Positions 1 to 7,821 are shown, numbered from the stretch's first letter. The stretch: DNA of 10,676 bases from Tubulinosema ratisbonensis (GCA_004000155.1 RCSS01000217.1:1-10676); one strand, 5' to 3'. The notes: generated by a model not told the origin, from the sequence alone. Made by a program: numbers and translations.

Positions 1-117
1 TTATAAGCGAATATCTTATAAAAGATTTTTTACATATATTTAATTAACATTTGAAATCGATAAAAAAATTCTTAGCTAATAACCGATATTTTTTATAAAA
101 AATCTTACTTATAAACG
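1..117. repeat. Imperfect inverted repeat at the left edge
   Basis: Bases 1-31 and the reverse complement of about 87-117 align over roughly 30 bases. Both begin TTATAAG and share a TTATAAAA core, with several mismatches and one single-base gap. The arms flank about 55 bases of AT-rich sequence. This could be a hairpin, or the terminal repeat of a small decayed element cut by the window edge. The AT content makes chance similarity possible. Confidence 0.3.
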
Positions 118-301
118 GGTTTTATTGTATTATAAGTGTGGCACAAATTTATGAAAATTTTGGAATGTCAAAAACAAATATTATAATTAAGTAGAATATA
201 TAAACGATACTTAGATAAAATACATTAATAATATCTTTATGAGGGAATTATCTTTGAATTTTGAGTGACACATTTATAAAAATACAAGAAATGTTTTGTA
301 A

Positions 302-773
302 TTTAAAATCCTTCATTTGTATATTATAATAGGAATTTCTGAGGTATTTTTAATCTCAAAATAAAATCAAACAAACTTAAAAAGATAGTCTGCAGTGCTT
401 AAACAAAATTTTTATTTTAAATTTAACTTATTAAACATGATTTGGGCTATAGATGAAATCCTTATCCTTATTTACAGGGCTGAAGAAATACAACTTTATT
501 TTATAAAAACAATTCTTTTTACTCTATAAAATTTCTTTAAGCCGTTGATTGGTTTATTTGCTTCTGGATTCAGGTCAGCATTTGATTATGAAATATTAAA
601 AATTCTTTACTATAAATTTTTCAAGAAAAATTTCTCTCGTAGACTTGAATGTCCTCGCAGAAACAGCATATAAATCCGTTTCTTGTGTATTTACATGTTC
701 GTTGTTTTATGATGAAGAATCAAATTTAGAAAAACAAAGAGTTATTGTCAAAAACAATTTGGGATTGTTTTAA
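302..773 (+). pseudogene. Decayed coding region of unknown family
   Basis: One forward frame is readable from 302 to 673 with only three stops before its end (TAA 362-364, TAG 386-388, TAA 527-529). By hand estimate about one codon in ten should be a stop at this base composition. The ATG at 437 opens a protein-like run (MIWAIDEILILIYRAEE...), and after the 527 stop the same frame continues with FFKPLIGLFASGFRSAFDYE. Between about 600 and 670 the coding look moves to the next frame, which stays open to a TAA at 771-773 (LNVLAETAYKSVSCVFTCSL, then a charged end). Local G+C is above that of the flanks. This reads as a gene broken by at least one frameshift and several stops. I do not recognise the family. 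A Cys-rich patch near 644-665 could be a lost zinc-binding site, but that is speculation. Confidence 0.45.
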
Positions 774-1223
774 TTTTTATTAAAACTATTTAACACTCTT
801 ATTGTCAAGGAGAAAATGCAATTTATATAAAAATTATAATCTGAAGTCTTTGGATACAAAATTTTTTACAAAATAAAAATATTATTTTATTATTTATTCT
901 TTTTTATGTAAAACTTAAATTTTATAAGATTTTGGCCTAAATTGCATATTTTCGAAAATTATTTTATTGCTATATATTCAATTCTACCATATTAAATCTT
1001 AGAGTTCGTCCTTTTTAGTATAAATTTTTGTAATCTAATTCATTTAACTTTTTTTAATAAATAAAAATTGTTTCCTATCATCTACACAAGAATCATTAAG
1101 CAATCTATGCTATTCGCAAAGTATATTATTTTTCTTAATCACATTTATTTAATTGAAAGATAATGTTTTTACTTTTTAATAATAAGAGTCATATAACTTT
1201 TTTAAATTAAATTGTAATATATT

Positions 1224-1463
1224 TTATTTACTAGAACGTTTATTTTTAGTCAAAGCAATTCTGTAGATCATAATTATATTATTATACTTGCTTTTAAACT
1301 GCTATGCATGTGATTACTAATCATAATTCTACGCAATTTCTACCCAATATTTATATATAATTTTTATTATTCTTAGATATAGTAAATCATTCACTGTCTT
1401 TAACCCATGCTTTAGATCGATAAGCATTTCTGTTAATTCATTATTCCACTTTATTCTTGTCAT
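1224..1463 (-). pseudogene. Relic of a Myb/SANT-like DNA-binding protein
   Basis: An ATG at 1463-1461 opens a 44-codon run ending in TAG at 1331-1329. It starts MTRIKWNNELTEMLIDLKHG and goes on LKTVNDLLYLRII. The W-x-x-E-L-T-x-x-L-I spacing followed by a G-K/L-T turn resembles helices 1 and 2 of Myb/SANT or trihelix-like DNA-binding domains. After four clustered stops the same frame reopens and ends in YRIALTKNKRSSK before a TAA at 1226-1224, as expected for a basic recognition helix. The frame, composition and domain order fit one decayed gene. It may descend from a transcription factor or the DNA-binding part of a transposase. Alternatively the 44-codon piece is a real short ORF. The family call rests on motif resemblance only. 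Confidence 0.4.
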
Positions 1464-1553
1464 ACAAAAGTAATGAACTTTTTTTTATAATGAATTCTAG
1501 TCAAATGTTTAAAAAATGTAAAAATGCAAACAATATTTTACAAAATCATATTT

Positions 1554-1661
1554 TTAAAAATATTCTAATGATCTATCTATAAGATGGCTGTACATCAGCA
1601 TAAGGTAACAACCAAAGATACTTTTTGTGTAAAATTTTAAAAATTTACTTATATCTTTCAT
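1554..1661 (-). other. Short ORF of 35 codons, possible gene fragment
   Basis: ATG at 1661-1659 to TAA at 1556-1554, with an in-frame TAA two codons upstream of the ATG. The peptide begins MKDISKFLKFYTKSIFGCYL and continues LMYSHLIDRSLEYF. It uses G/C-containing codons more than the surrounding spacer and lies on the same strand as the Myb/SANT-like relic about 90 bases away. It could be a further decayed piece of that gene or a chance ORF. No family is recognised. Confidence 0.2.
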
Positions 1662-2048
1662 AATTTAAGTTAAGAAAGATGTTTCATTTATTATTTTTTT
1701 TTTTGATAATTTCATATTTTTTTATATTTTAAATTAATTATTTTTAAATATCAAAAGAAATTAAATTTAGTTTGAAAATTATTATTTACTTATTAATCTG
1801 AATTACTTTAATTATTTTTCTTCTTAACATTAAATTTTTAAAACAAAAAGTAATACACAGCAGTATAAAATTTATAAATTATAGAAAAAATTTTTTTTTT
1901 ATTTTTAGTAAAAAAATTACATAAATCAATTAAATTTAGAATCAATAAAAAGTCTTTAAATAATTTTTTTAAAATACTAAAAATTTATCACTAAATAAAT
2001 AAATATTAAAAAAATTTTAAATTTATTTTTAAATTAAAAATATTTAAT

Positions 2049-2246
2049 TTATAAATTATCTCTTCGTAATAAAACAACACTCCTTTCTCTTCTTAATTTT
2101 CTTAAAATATAAATATAAAAACAAATAGAAAATATTGAATTAAAAATCATACTAGCAATACCTGAAACAAGAATATCAAACCAAAAATTGTTACTTTGAA
2201 ATAATGATGAATTGATCTTATCTGCCGAGGAAGTAATATTATTCAT
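2049..2246 (-). CDS. Small single-pass membrane protein, paralogue A
   Basis: 65 residues, family not recognised. A polar N-terminus (1-23, MNNITSSADK...) is followed by one hydrophobic segment at about 25-48 (ILVSGIASMIFNSIFSICFY and on), then a strongly basic RKLRRER at 49-55 and a short tail. By the positive-inside rule the C-terminus should be cytosolic and the N-terminus lumenal or outside. No cleavable signal peptide is visible, so the membrane span itself probably directs insertion. It aligns without gaps over residues 1-56 to the product of 2629-2823, with about 27 identities by eye, including ICFY-x-YIL-x-KLRRER and an N-x-T sequon at residues 3-5. That paralogy, and a CCC triplet 7-9 bases before the ATG, are the main evidence that this short ORF is real. 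Function unknown. Confidence 0.7.
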   Translation of the reverse strand: MNNITSSADKINSSLFQSNNFWFDILVSGIASMIFNSIFSICFYIYILRKLRRERSVVLLRRDNL

Positions 2247-2252
2247 TATTAA

Positions 2253-2255
2253 GGG
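2253..2255 (-). promoter_or_regulatory. CCC start-proximal motif of paralogue A
   Basis: On the minus strand CCC lies 7-9 bases upstream of the ATG (ATACCCTTAATAATG), in a spacer otherwise almost free of G and C. CCC- or GGG-like triplets just before start codons have been described as a transcription-start signal in microsporidia. The site supports the chosen start. Confidence 0.45.
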
Positions 2256-2514
2256 TATAATTGCTTATTAAATGCTTAACTTTGATTTTTTCTTTCTAAA
2301 ATGGACTAATTTTAAAATAAAAATATAATTTTAAATAGTATAAATTTTATATAAATTATTTAAAAATATTTTAAAGTTTAAAAAAGTGTCTTATTTATTA
2401 AAAAATATAAACTAAAAAATAAATTGTTTTATTCTAAAAAATATAAACTAAATAAATAATCGAATTATTAAATTTACTTAATTTTATTTCAATTTATAAA
2501 AAAAAAATTTTTAA

Positions 2515-2605
2515 ATTATTTTCTAAAAGTATAAAAAAAATATTTTTAAAATTATTTCTAAAAGTATAAAATAAAAAATTTTTTAAACTATTTTCTAAAA
2601 GTAAA
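2515..2605. repeat. Degenerate tandem repeat, three units of about 36 bp
   Basis: The motif TTCTAAAAGT recurs at 2521-2530, 2556-2565 and 2593-2602, each time preceded by ATTATT or CTATTT and followed by an A-rich then T-rich run. Unit lengths are 35 and 37 bases. The array lies between the two small membrane-protein genes, just downstream of the stop of the second. A shorter duplication, AAAAAATATAAACTAAA, occurs around 2400-2455. These look like local slippage or duplication. No function is visible. Confidence 0.5.
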
Positions 2606-2628
2606 AATTAATTAAATTTAATTAATTT

Positions 2629-2823
2629 TTATTCATAAACTGGCACAGAATTAAATTCCCTTTCTCTTCTTAATTTTTTTAAAATATAAGAATAAAAACA
2701 AATAAAGAAAACTAAATTAAAAATCAAAGTAGAAACAAATGACACAACTATATTTAACAAAACACCATCTCTGTACAAGAATGAAGAACCAAAATGATCA
2801 GCTATAATTGTAGTGTTGCTCAT
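2629..2823 (-). CDS. Small single-pass membrane protein, paralogue B
   Basis: 64 residues, family not recognised. Polar N-terminus (MSNTTIIADH), one hydrophobic segment at about 22-48 (LLNIVVSFVSTLIFNLVFFI and on), a basic KKLRRER at 49-55 and a divergent acidic-ended tail (56-64). It is co-linear with the protein at 2049-2246 through residue 56, and at DNA level 2659-2704 matches 2082-2127 with only about three to five differences, silent positions included. The two are tandem duplicates on the same strand, 382 bases apart. The conserved ICFY-x-YIL-x-KLRRER block implies selection on the membrane exit and cytosolic juxtamembrane part. A CCC triplet precedes the start. Possible roles, such as a membrane adaptor or an organelle or spore membrane component, are guesses. 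Confidence 0.7.
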   Translation of the reverse strand: MSNTTIIADHFGSSFLYRDGVLLNIVVSFVSTLIFNLVFFICFYSYILKKLRREREFNSVPVYE

Positions 2824-2833
2824 AAATGAAGAA

Positions 2834-2836
2834 GGG
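2834..2836 (-). promoter_or_regulatory. CCC start-proximal motif of paralogue B
   Basis: Minus-strand CAACCCTTCTTCATTTATG places CCC 11-13 bases before the start codon. It resembles the signal in front of the neighbouring paralogue, again in a stretch almost devoid of C. Confidence 0.45.
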
Positions 2837-2981
2837 TTGAATTGTTTTTAAATTTATTTTAGTTTGATTTGAAATGATTTATTTTTTTGATTTATTGTTT
2901 TAAAAAAGGAAATCTTTTTTAAATTAAAAGTTTTAATTTATTAAGAAATTACCTAATTTAAAAAAAGGAATTATTTAAAAT

Positions 2982-4604
2982 TCATTTATTTTTATTTTTA
3001 CAATAATCATCCAATAATTTTTTAAGATCATCCAAGGTTTTGTCTTTGGGTTCTTCTTTTGGTTTTTCGGAAGGTTTGGGGTGTTTTTTATCTTCTTTTG
3101 GTCTTTCATAAGGCTTGGGGTATTTCTCATCTTCTTTTGAGTCTTCATAGGGTTTGGAAAGTTGCTCTTCTTTTTTTGGTTTAGTGGTAGGATGATGGAT
3201 TTTGTGTGGATGGTCGTATACGTCTTTGTTTGATGGAATGTTACCTTTAGTTGTAGGTTCATCAATGTACATCTGATTACTTTCGGGTTTTTCTTTTTCT
3301 TGAGGTTGTTTTTCTTTTTCTTTAGGTTGTTTTTTCTTTCTTTGAGGTTCTTCCTTCATTTCTGGTTCGTCTTCCATTTCCGATTCTTCTTCTCTCTCAG
3401 GTTCATTTGACTTCAAATTAGGATTCTCAAAAGGATCATCCATCACTTGAGAATCATCTTCCAAATCTTCTTTATCAGATTCTGGCTCTCCACCAATAGG
3501 TTCTTCATACTCATAGTCATAATCGCTATATCTCTTCTTTTTCTGGTCAAATGGTTCTGATTTATCTTTTAGCTTTTTTTCCTGTTCTTTATGTGGGTTT
3601 TGTGGTATTTGGTTGTAAAAAGGATGTTTTGGTTTTTTGGTTGGTGACTCGTTTTTTCTAATCAGATTTGGTTTGTTAGAGCGTGGGTTTTCTTGTTTGG
3701 GTAATTTTATAGGTAAGTTTTTTGATTTGGTTGAATAGTTTTGTTCTTTTGAATGGATTGGCAGTGGATCTTTTAGGTTGTCTTTGGATGATGGTTTTTC
3801 TACGTTTGGTTCTTTGTCTGTGGTTGGTTGTAGTGCGTTTTGTTTTTTAGCTTTGGGTTCTTTTTGGCTGGTTGGGCCTTGTCCTGGTAATATTTGTTTG
3901 TCTGGATCGTTTTCACCAGTTGGTTTCAACCCTGGAAATTCTTGTCCTGTTTTTTTATTTCTTGGTGAAGGTTTCTTCTCAGGACGTCTTCCATCTAAAG
4001 GCTTTTTTCCTGGTTTCTGTTCTTTTTCTAATTTTTCTCCTAAATATCCTCTACCAGGGTGATTTTTACCTCTTGATTTATCTTCAGGGTAACTTTGTCC
4101 TATTGGTTTATCTCTTGGTAATACTTTTTCATCCTCAGATGATCCTTTTTCCAATTGGTCATCCTTTTTTTCTGATTGGTCATCCTTATTTTCTTCCTCA
4201 AATATATCAGGTATAATCCTAAACAACTGATTATTTTTTTCATTACACTCCCTCATAACCAAATAAGATCCCATATTAGTCAAACACAATACTTTACCAC
4301 CATGCCTTGGTTTATTAATAATCCTATAAAAATCAAAATACTTATCAAATAACCATTCACTAGTCTTTTGCTTACCAACCTTACAATTACCAACACTATT
4401 ATCAAATAATCTTGAACACATTTTAATTCCATCTACAAATATATGAAACCTAATATTTTTTTTGAGTATTTCTACATTCTTTTCTTTTTGATCACCAAAT
4501 ATAAATCTTTGTGATGTGTTTAATTGTAATTGTTTGTTGTTTTTGTCAATTATTTCTACTTTTTGGGTGATAAATTTTTTTAAGATGATTAGCAATGTTA
4601 ACAT
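2982..4604 (-). CDS. Secreted RBL-like head with long Lys/Glu/Pro-rich tail
   Basis: 540 residues. The ATG is the first in frame; a TAA lies seven codons upstream. Residues 1-13 (MLTLLIILKKFIT) form a short hydrophobic start, probably a signal peptide. Residues 14-133 are RBL-like: Cys63, Cys74, Cys107 and Cys120 and Trp84 align with the two smaller proteins at 6400-6897 and 7363-7821, and QLF at 126-128 sits where a QxW motif is expected. From 134 on the protein is low-complexity and hydrophilic. It is rich in G/P/K at about 165-260, K/P/N at about 270-350, Y/D/E with an acidic cluster at 360-393 and K/E/Q/P at 400-440, then has three 13-residue repeats at about 478-517. It ends in a predicted amphipathic segment with a single Cys535. 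QRKKKQ at 421-426 fits the XBBXBX heparin-binding pattern. Microsporidian RBL proteins include polar-tube and secreted factors, so a spore-coat, polar-tube or host-contact role is plausible but inferred. The tail would run anomalously on SDS gels. Confidence 0.75.
   Translation of the reverse strand: MLTLLIILKKFITQKVEIIDKNNKQLQLNTSQRFIFGDQKEKNVEILKKNIRFHIFVDGIKMCSRLFDNSVGNCKVGKQKTSEWLFDKYFDFYRIINKPRHGGKVLCLTNMGSYLVMRECNEKNNQLFRIIPDIFEEENKDDQSEKKDDQLEKGSSEDEKVLPRDKPIGQSYPEDKSRGKNHPGRGYLGEKLEKEQKPGKKPLDGRRPEKKPSPRNKKTGQEFPGLKPTGENDPDKQILPGQGPTSQKEPKAKKQNALQPTTDKEPNVEKPSSKDNLKDPLPIHSKEQNYSTKSKNLPIKLPKQENPRSNKPNLIRKNESPTKKPKHPFYNQIPQNPHKEQEKKLKDKSEPFDQKKKRYSDYDYEYEEPIGGEPESDKEDLEDDSQVMDDPFENPNLKSNEPEREEESEMEDEPEMKEEPQRKKKQPKEKEKQPQEKEKPESNQMYIDEPTTKGNIPSNKDVYDHPHKIHHPTTKPKKEEQLSKPYEDSKEDEKYPKPYERPKEDKKHPKPSEKPKEEPKDKTLDDLKKLLDDYCKNKNK
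3052..3168 (-). repeat. 39-bp coding tandem repeat, three units
   Basis: The + strand motif TCTTCTTTTG recurs at 3052, 3091 and 3130, and a partial copy starts at 3166. Two units are exactly 39 bases and the third is 36 (one codon lost). In protein they read KEDKKHPKPSEKP, KEDEKYPKPYERP and KEEQLSKPYEDS at about residues 478-517 of the long lectin-headed protein. Units keep frame, so copy number can change without breaking the gene. Length polymorphism between isolates would be expected. Confidence 0.8.
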
Positions 4605-5160
4605 CTTTTTTTCTTATGTTTTGTTAAAATATTGGAATGTGTTTTAAAAATAACAAACTATTTTTCATATTTATGATTGAAAAAATTGTTATTAATTTTA
4701 TTTTTAAAAAATATTTTTAAAATTTAAGAAATTATTAACAATTTTTTTTATTAAGAAATATAAAAATAAGAAAAAGATTTTTTACTATACTTTCTATATA
4801 TTTATATCATAAAAGATTTTTTTATGCAAAATAATCTTACTATTTTAGAAATTAAAGTAAATTTTTTATTTTTTTTCAGAGAAATACAAATTTAAAAAAA
4901 CTAAGATGTAAATTATGTTTAGAAATTCTTTTAAATATTTTATAAATACATTCGAATGTTTATTGGAATTAAAAAAATTAGTAATAAATTTTTTTAATGA
5001 GAAATTCTTTGTAAATAAAATGTTTATTATTTACTATTAAAATTTAAAAAGAATTTCTAATCCACTTGAAAAGAAAAATAAATTTGATTTATCATGAAAA
5101 TTTTTATAATAAATTATAAGACTTTAGCAAAATAAATATTAAATATTCTTTAAGACAATC

Positions 5161-5246
5161 TTTAATTTGTAAAATATTAAAATTTTAACAATATATTTTT
5201 TTTGATAATACCCAAATATATTTTTTTAATTTGTAAAATATTAAAA
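5161..5246. repeat. 22-bp direct repeat pair
   Basis: The segment beginning TTTAATTTGTAAAATATTAA occurs at 5161-5182 and again at 5225-5246, a period of 64 bases. It lies just left of the strong hairpin. Low complexity makes replication slippage the simplest source. Confidence 0.5.
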
Positions 5247-5297
5247 AAAAAGGGGAAATAAAATAAATAACATAAATAGTATTTAAAAATTATAAGA

Positions 5298-5386
5298 TTA
5301 ATAACACAATAAAAAATTATGATTTATATTTCTATATTAATTTATTAATTTTGTTTATAAAACATAATTTTTTATTGTGTTATTAA
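5298..5386. repeat. Long near-perfect hairpin with TTAA at both ends
   Basis: 5298-5321 (TTAATAACACAATAAAAAAT and on to TTATG) is the exact reverse complement of 5363-5386. After one A/A mismatch the stem extends six more pairs (5323-5328 with 5356-5361), leaving a 27-base loop. The stem totals 30 pairs, including CACA/TGTG pairs that are rare in this spacer, so chance is unlikely. Both outer ends are TTAA. It could be a tiny palindromic element (MITE-like), a structured transcript or a recombination scar. No protein is encoded. Confidence 0.7.
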
Positions 5387-6399
5387 ATTAATGTCCCAAT
5401 AAAAAAGTTTAAAATAAATATTTAAATAAAATATTTGTATTTTTTTATTTTAATGATATTAATTGTGTAATTTAAATAAAAGATGTGTAATGAAAAATAA
5501 TAAAAGATTTATAAGTTTAAAATGTTAAAAAAAAGAAAATTTTATAAAAAATAGTACCACTTATGTTTTAAAAAATATTAAATAAACTCAATCACTTATA
5601 TAAAATTTACAAAAGCATTTAATTTTGAAAGTATTTTACCTAAGAGTTGAAAAAATTACTCTAATTCAATGCGAAATAATTATTCAGAATTTAAATTTTA
5701 TATTAGAATTTTTAAAAAAAATAATTATATGAATTAAAAAATTTGGAGTTAATTCAAAGCTTAATTTTTTAATCTAAATGGCATAATTAATTAAACAATG
5801 CTTATCTTTTTGAGAATTTAAATGTTAATAAATTTAATTTACTAATTAATTAATAATATATTTTTATTGAATTAAAAATTATAAATTATTTAATATTTTC
5901 TTAGATTTATATTAAAGTTTAATAAAAAATAAATAATATTCTTATAAAGTATATAAAAAAGAGATGCAGTAAATTTATTTTTAAGAGAAAACTGTATTTT
6001 TAATAAAAATATGAAAAATCTAAAGTTTAAATAAAATTGTACTAATATGTTAAATCTTAGTGAAACAAAATTTTAATAGTTTAATCATTAAAATATTAAA
6101 TTTCAAATTATTATAAAATAATCTAAGCTTAGTATCTTTAATCTAAAAAATGTATTTTAATCAAAATAAGAAAAAATAAAGTTTATTTTTTAACTGATAG
6201 AATATTAAAAAGAAGTATAAAATAATTAATATTTTAAATATTTAAAAATATATTTATTAATTAATTAATAAATATTCAAAATTTTTCTTTATAAATAATT
6301 AATATTTTAAATAAAAAATAGTATTCTTGTAAAAAAAGAATTATTTTTTTTAATTTCTTTATTTTAATAAAATATTCTTTATTTAATTATTTTACAATA

Positions 6400-6897
6400 C
6401 TAACTCAGTGGTGGTACGTCAGGCACATCAGGTTGTTTACTAACTGGTATTTTACCAACCCTCCAATGCTGACCAATCCTACTCTCACTACACCTTCCCA
6501 TAATCAAAATAGACTCATCCTTAGTACTCCTAGTAAGACACATAAGTGTATCAGGCTTATTCCCAATCCTCGTTTGTACCATATACCCTCCTTCAATCAC
6601 AGGTGTAACAAACCATTCATTAGTTATTTGGTCACCATGGTTACAATCACCTACAGTATTATTCTTCCTATGACACATCATAATATTCTCTACAAGTATG
6701 TGGTACCTTCCACTTTCTTGGTTCCTACTAGCACTGATTTTTATGTTTTCTGTTGATGGTGGACCATCTAAAAGTGATATTACGCCAGCATAACCTATGC
6801 CAATGTACAGTAATGGGTTGTCTAAAGCTGTTATGACCACTGGAGTGTCTAATTTGTTTTTCTCTAAGGTGCATAAAACTGAGTAGAAGAAAAGCAT
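6400..6897 (-). CDS. Secreted RBL-like protein, short form 1
   Basis: 165 residues. The ATG at 6897 is the first in frame; a TAA lies eight codons upstream. MLFFYSVLCT is a short hydrophobic start compatible with a signal peptide. The body fits a single small beta-trefoil-like RBL domain: Cys75, Cys85, Cys120 and Cys136, the N-T-V-G-D-C motif at 80-85, Trp95, and a canonical QxW (QHW) at 143-145, the hallmark of ricin-B domains. The pattern I-x-x-C, NTV-x-x-C, W, GY, C-L-T, C and W is shared with the proteins at 2982-4604 and 7363-7821. The C-terminus is Pro/Asp rich (QPDVPDVPPLS). There is no catalytic toxin chain; only the lectin-type fold is suggested. Sugar-binding residues cannot be assigned with confidence. 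No CCC triplet precedes the start, where CTCCTCTC is found instead. It is divergently placed to the next RBL-like gene. Confidence 0.75.
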   Translation of the reverse strand: MLFFYSVLCTLEKNKLDTPVVITALDNPLLYIGIGYAGVISLLDGPPSTENIKISASRNQESGRYHILVENIMMCHRKNNTVGDCNHGDQITNEWFVTPVIEGGYMVQTRIGNKPDTLMCLTRSTKDESILIMGRCSESRIGQHWRVGKIPVSKQPDVPDVPPLS

Positions 6898-7362
6898 GAG
6901 CTGAGAGGAGTGTGTTATTTATTTATGTGGATGATAAATTAGTTTTTTTATTTTTTTGTTAAACTGTGTAGCATTAAAATAAACTAATCATTTTTTAAAT
7001 TAAATGTTTATTTTACAATTTAATTATTTAATTTATTGTTATAATTAAATAATTTATTATTTTGTTTTTTATAGTTGAATAATTTAAATTTATTTTATTC
7101 ATATATTATTTATTTTTTATAGTGGAATAGTTTAAATTTATTTTTTATAGTGGAATAATTTATTTATTTTTTATATTTCTATAATTTAAATTTATTTTTC
7201 AATTTTAAAATATTGAATTTATTATTTTTATATTTAAAAAAATTAAATTTATTTAATTTATTTTTAAATTAATTTTTAAAAATAAGTATAATTGAATTTT
7301 AATGAAACATTTTAACACGTAACAACCAAAATATAAAAAAAATATTACAAACACAAAAAAAA
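6898..7362. repeat. Divergent intergenic region with degenerate repeats
   Basis: This 465-base spacer separates two divergently transcribed RBL-like genes and so must hold both promoters. ATAG(T)TGGAAT-like motifs followed by AATTTAAATTTA recur at about 7071, 7119 and 7147, with a looser copy near 7180, as a degenerate repeat of about 28 bases. No CCC or GGG triplet lies close to either ATG. No other feature is visible. Confidence 0.45.
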
Positions 7363-7821
7363 ATGTTTATAACCCTTTTCTTACTAACTTATGCACTAGA
7401 CACAACTTTATTAAACAAACCCACAAAAATAACAGTAAGAAACAAGCCATTTAGAAGATTCACTTTAGATGATTCATTAAAATTAAAAAATTCAGATGAC
7501 AAAGTAAAGATACTCCAAGCAGACAGTAAATCATATTACCTGACCATAAACAAGAAAGTAATATGTCACTTAACTGATAACACAGTAAATGTTTGTAAGA
7601 ATGGGTTTAACAGGTCTAAAAACTGGGAAATTATACCGTTAAGGTATAAAGGATATCTTATTAGGTCGTATACAAAGAATAGTAAGAGTGATAGGTTGTG
7701 TATGAAACATGATGAAATGAAAGAAGGTATTGTGCTTGATAGGTGTGATAAGTATGATGATAGTTTGAGATGGGATGTTGGAGAGAATGATTTTATGCAC
7801 AGTGGTTATGAAATTAAATAA
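7363..7821 (+). CDS. Secreted RBL-like protein, short form 2
   Basis: 152 residues. MFITLFLLTYA at 1-11 is a good short signal peptide, with likely cleavage near residue 11. The mature part is Lys/Asp-rich and has Cys68, Cys78, Cys113 and Cys128, an N-T-V motif at 73-75, Trp88, K-G-Y-L-I at 96-100 and LRW at 135-137 where QxW is expected (Gln lost). Cys spacings of 10, 35 and 15 nearly match the 10, 35 and 16 of the divergent neighbour at 6400-6897, so the two are sister genes. The four Cys probably form two disulfides, consistent with an extracellular location. The missing Gln means the carbohydrate site may be altered or lost. A role in spore coat, polar tube or host contact is inferred from the family only. 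The A-rich leader lacks a CCC triplet. Confidence 0.75.
   Translation: MFITLFLLTYALDTTLLNKPTKITVRNKPFRRFTLDDSLKLKNSDDKVKILQADSKSYYLTINKKVICHLTDNTVNVCKNGFNRSKNWEIIPLRYKGYLIRSYTKNSKSDRLCMKHDEMKEGIVLDRCDKYDDSLRWDVGENDFMHSGYEIK

Larger units (their letters stand above)
1..2048. other. Gene-poor AT-rich region with gene relics
   Basis: No intact gene of more than about 45 codons is visible on either strand. The region holds the inverted repeat at 1-117, the forward relic at 302-773 and the reverse-strand fragments at 1224-1463 and 1554-1661. The remainder, especially 1680-2048, is near-pure A/T with homopolymer runs, and I see nothing in it. The mixture of slightly GC-richer coding-like islands in AT desert suggests decay of former genes rather than primary non-coding DNA. 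Confidence 0.55.
4605..6399. other. Long AT-rich spacer between two RBL-like genes
   Basis: About 1.8 kb with stops in all frames and almost no G or C. No gene or RNA is recognisable. It contains the 12-base palindrome ACATTCGAATGT at 4948-4959, a 22-base direct repeat (5161-5182 and 5225-5246) and the strong hairpin at 5298-5386. Otherwise I see only A/T runs. Confidence 0.6.

Noticed and set aside
2975..3265. 96-codon minus-strand frame overlapping the 3' end of the tail gene
   Set aside because: It is an alternate frame of the Lys/Glu/Pro repeats, giving K/N/T/P repeats. The 540-residue frame has the signal and lectin head.
3778..4216. Open frames on the plus strand across the long tail gene
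   Set aside because: They are mirror frames of the K/P/G-rich coding sequence on the minus strand; their composition (F, L, S, G, V runs) is the antisense of that tail.
6433..6756. Plus-strand ORF opposite the short RBL-like gene
   Set aside because: Antisense to a gene with clear RBL features and a signal peptide; no recognisable motif of its own.
6400..7821. Ricin-type toxin genes
   Set aside because: Only lectin-like B-chain features are present; there is no ribosome-inactivating A-chain domain, so these are not toxins on the sequence evidence.
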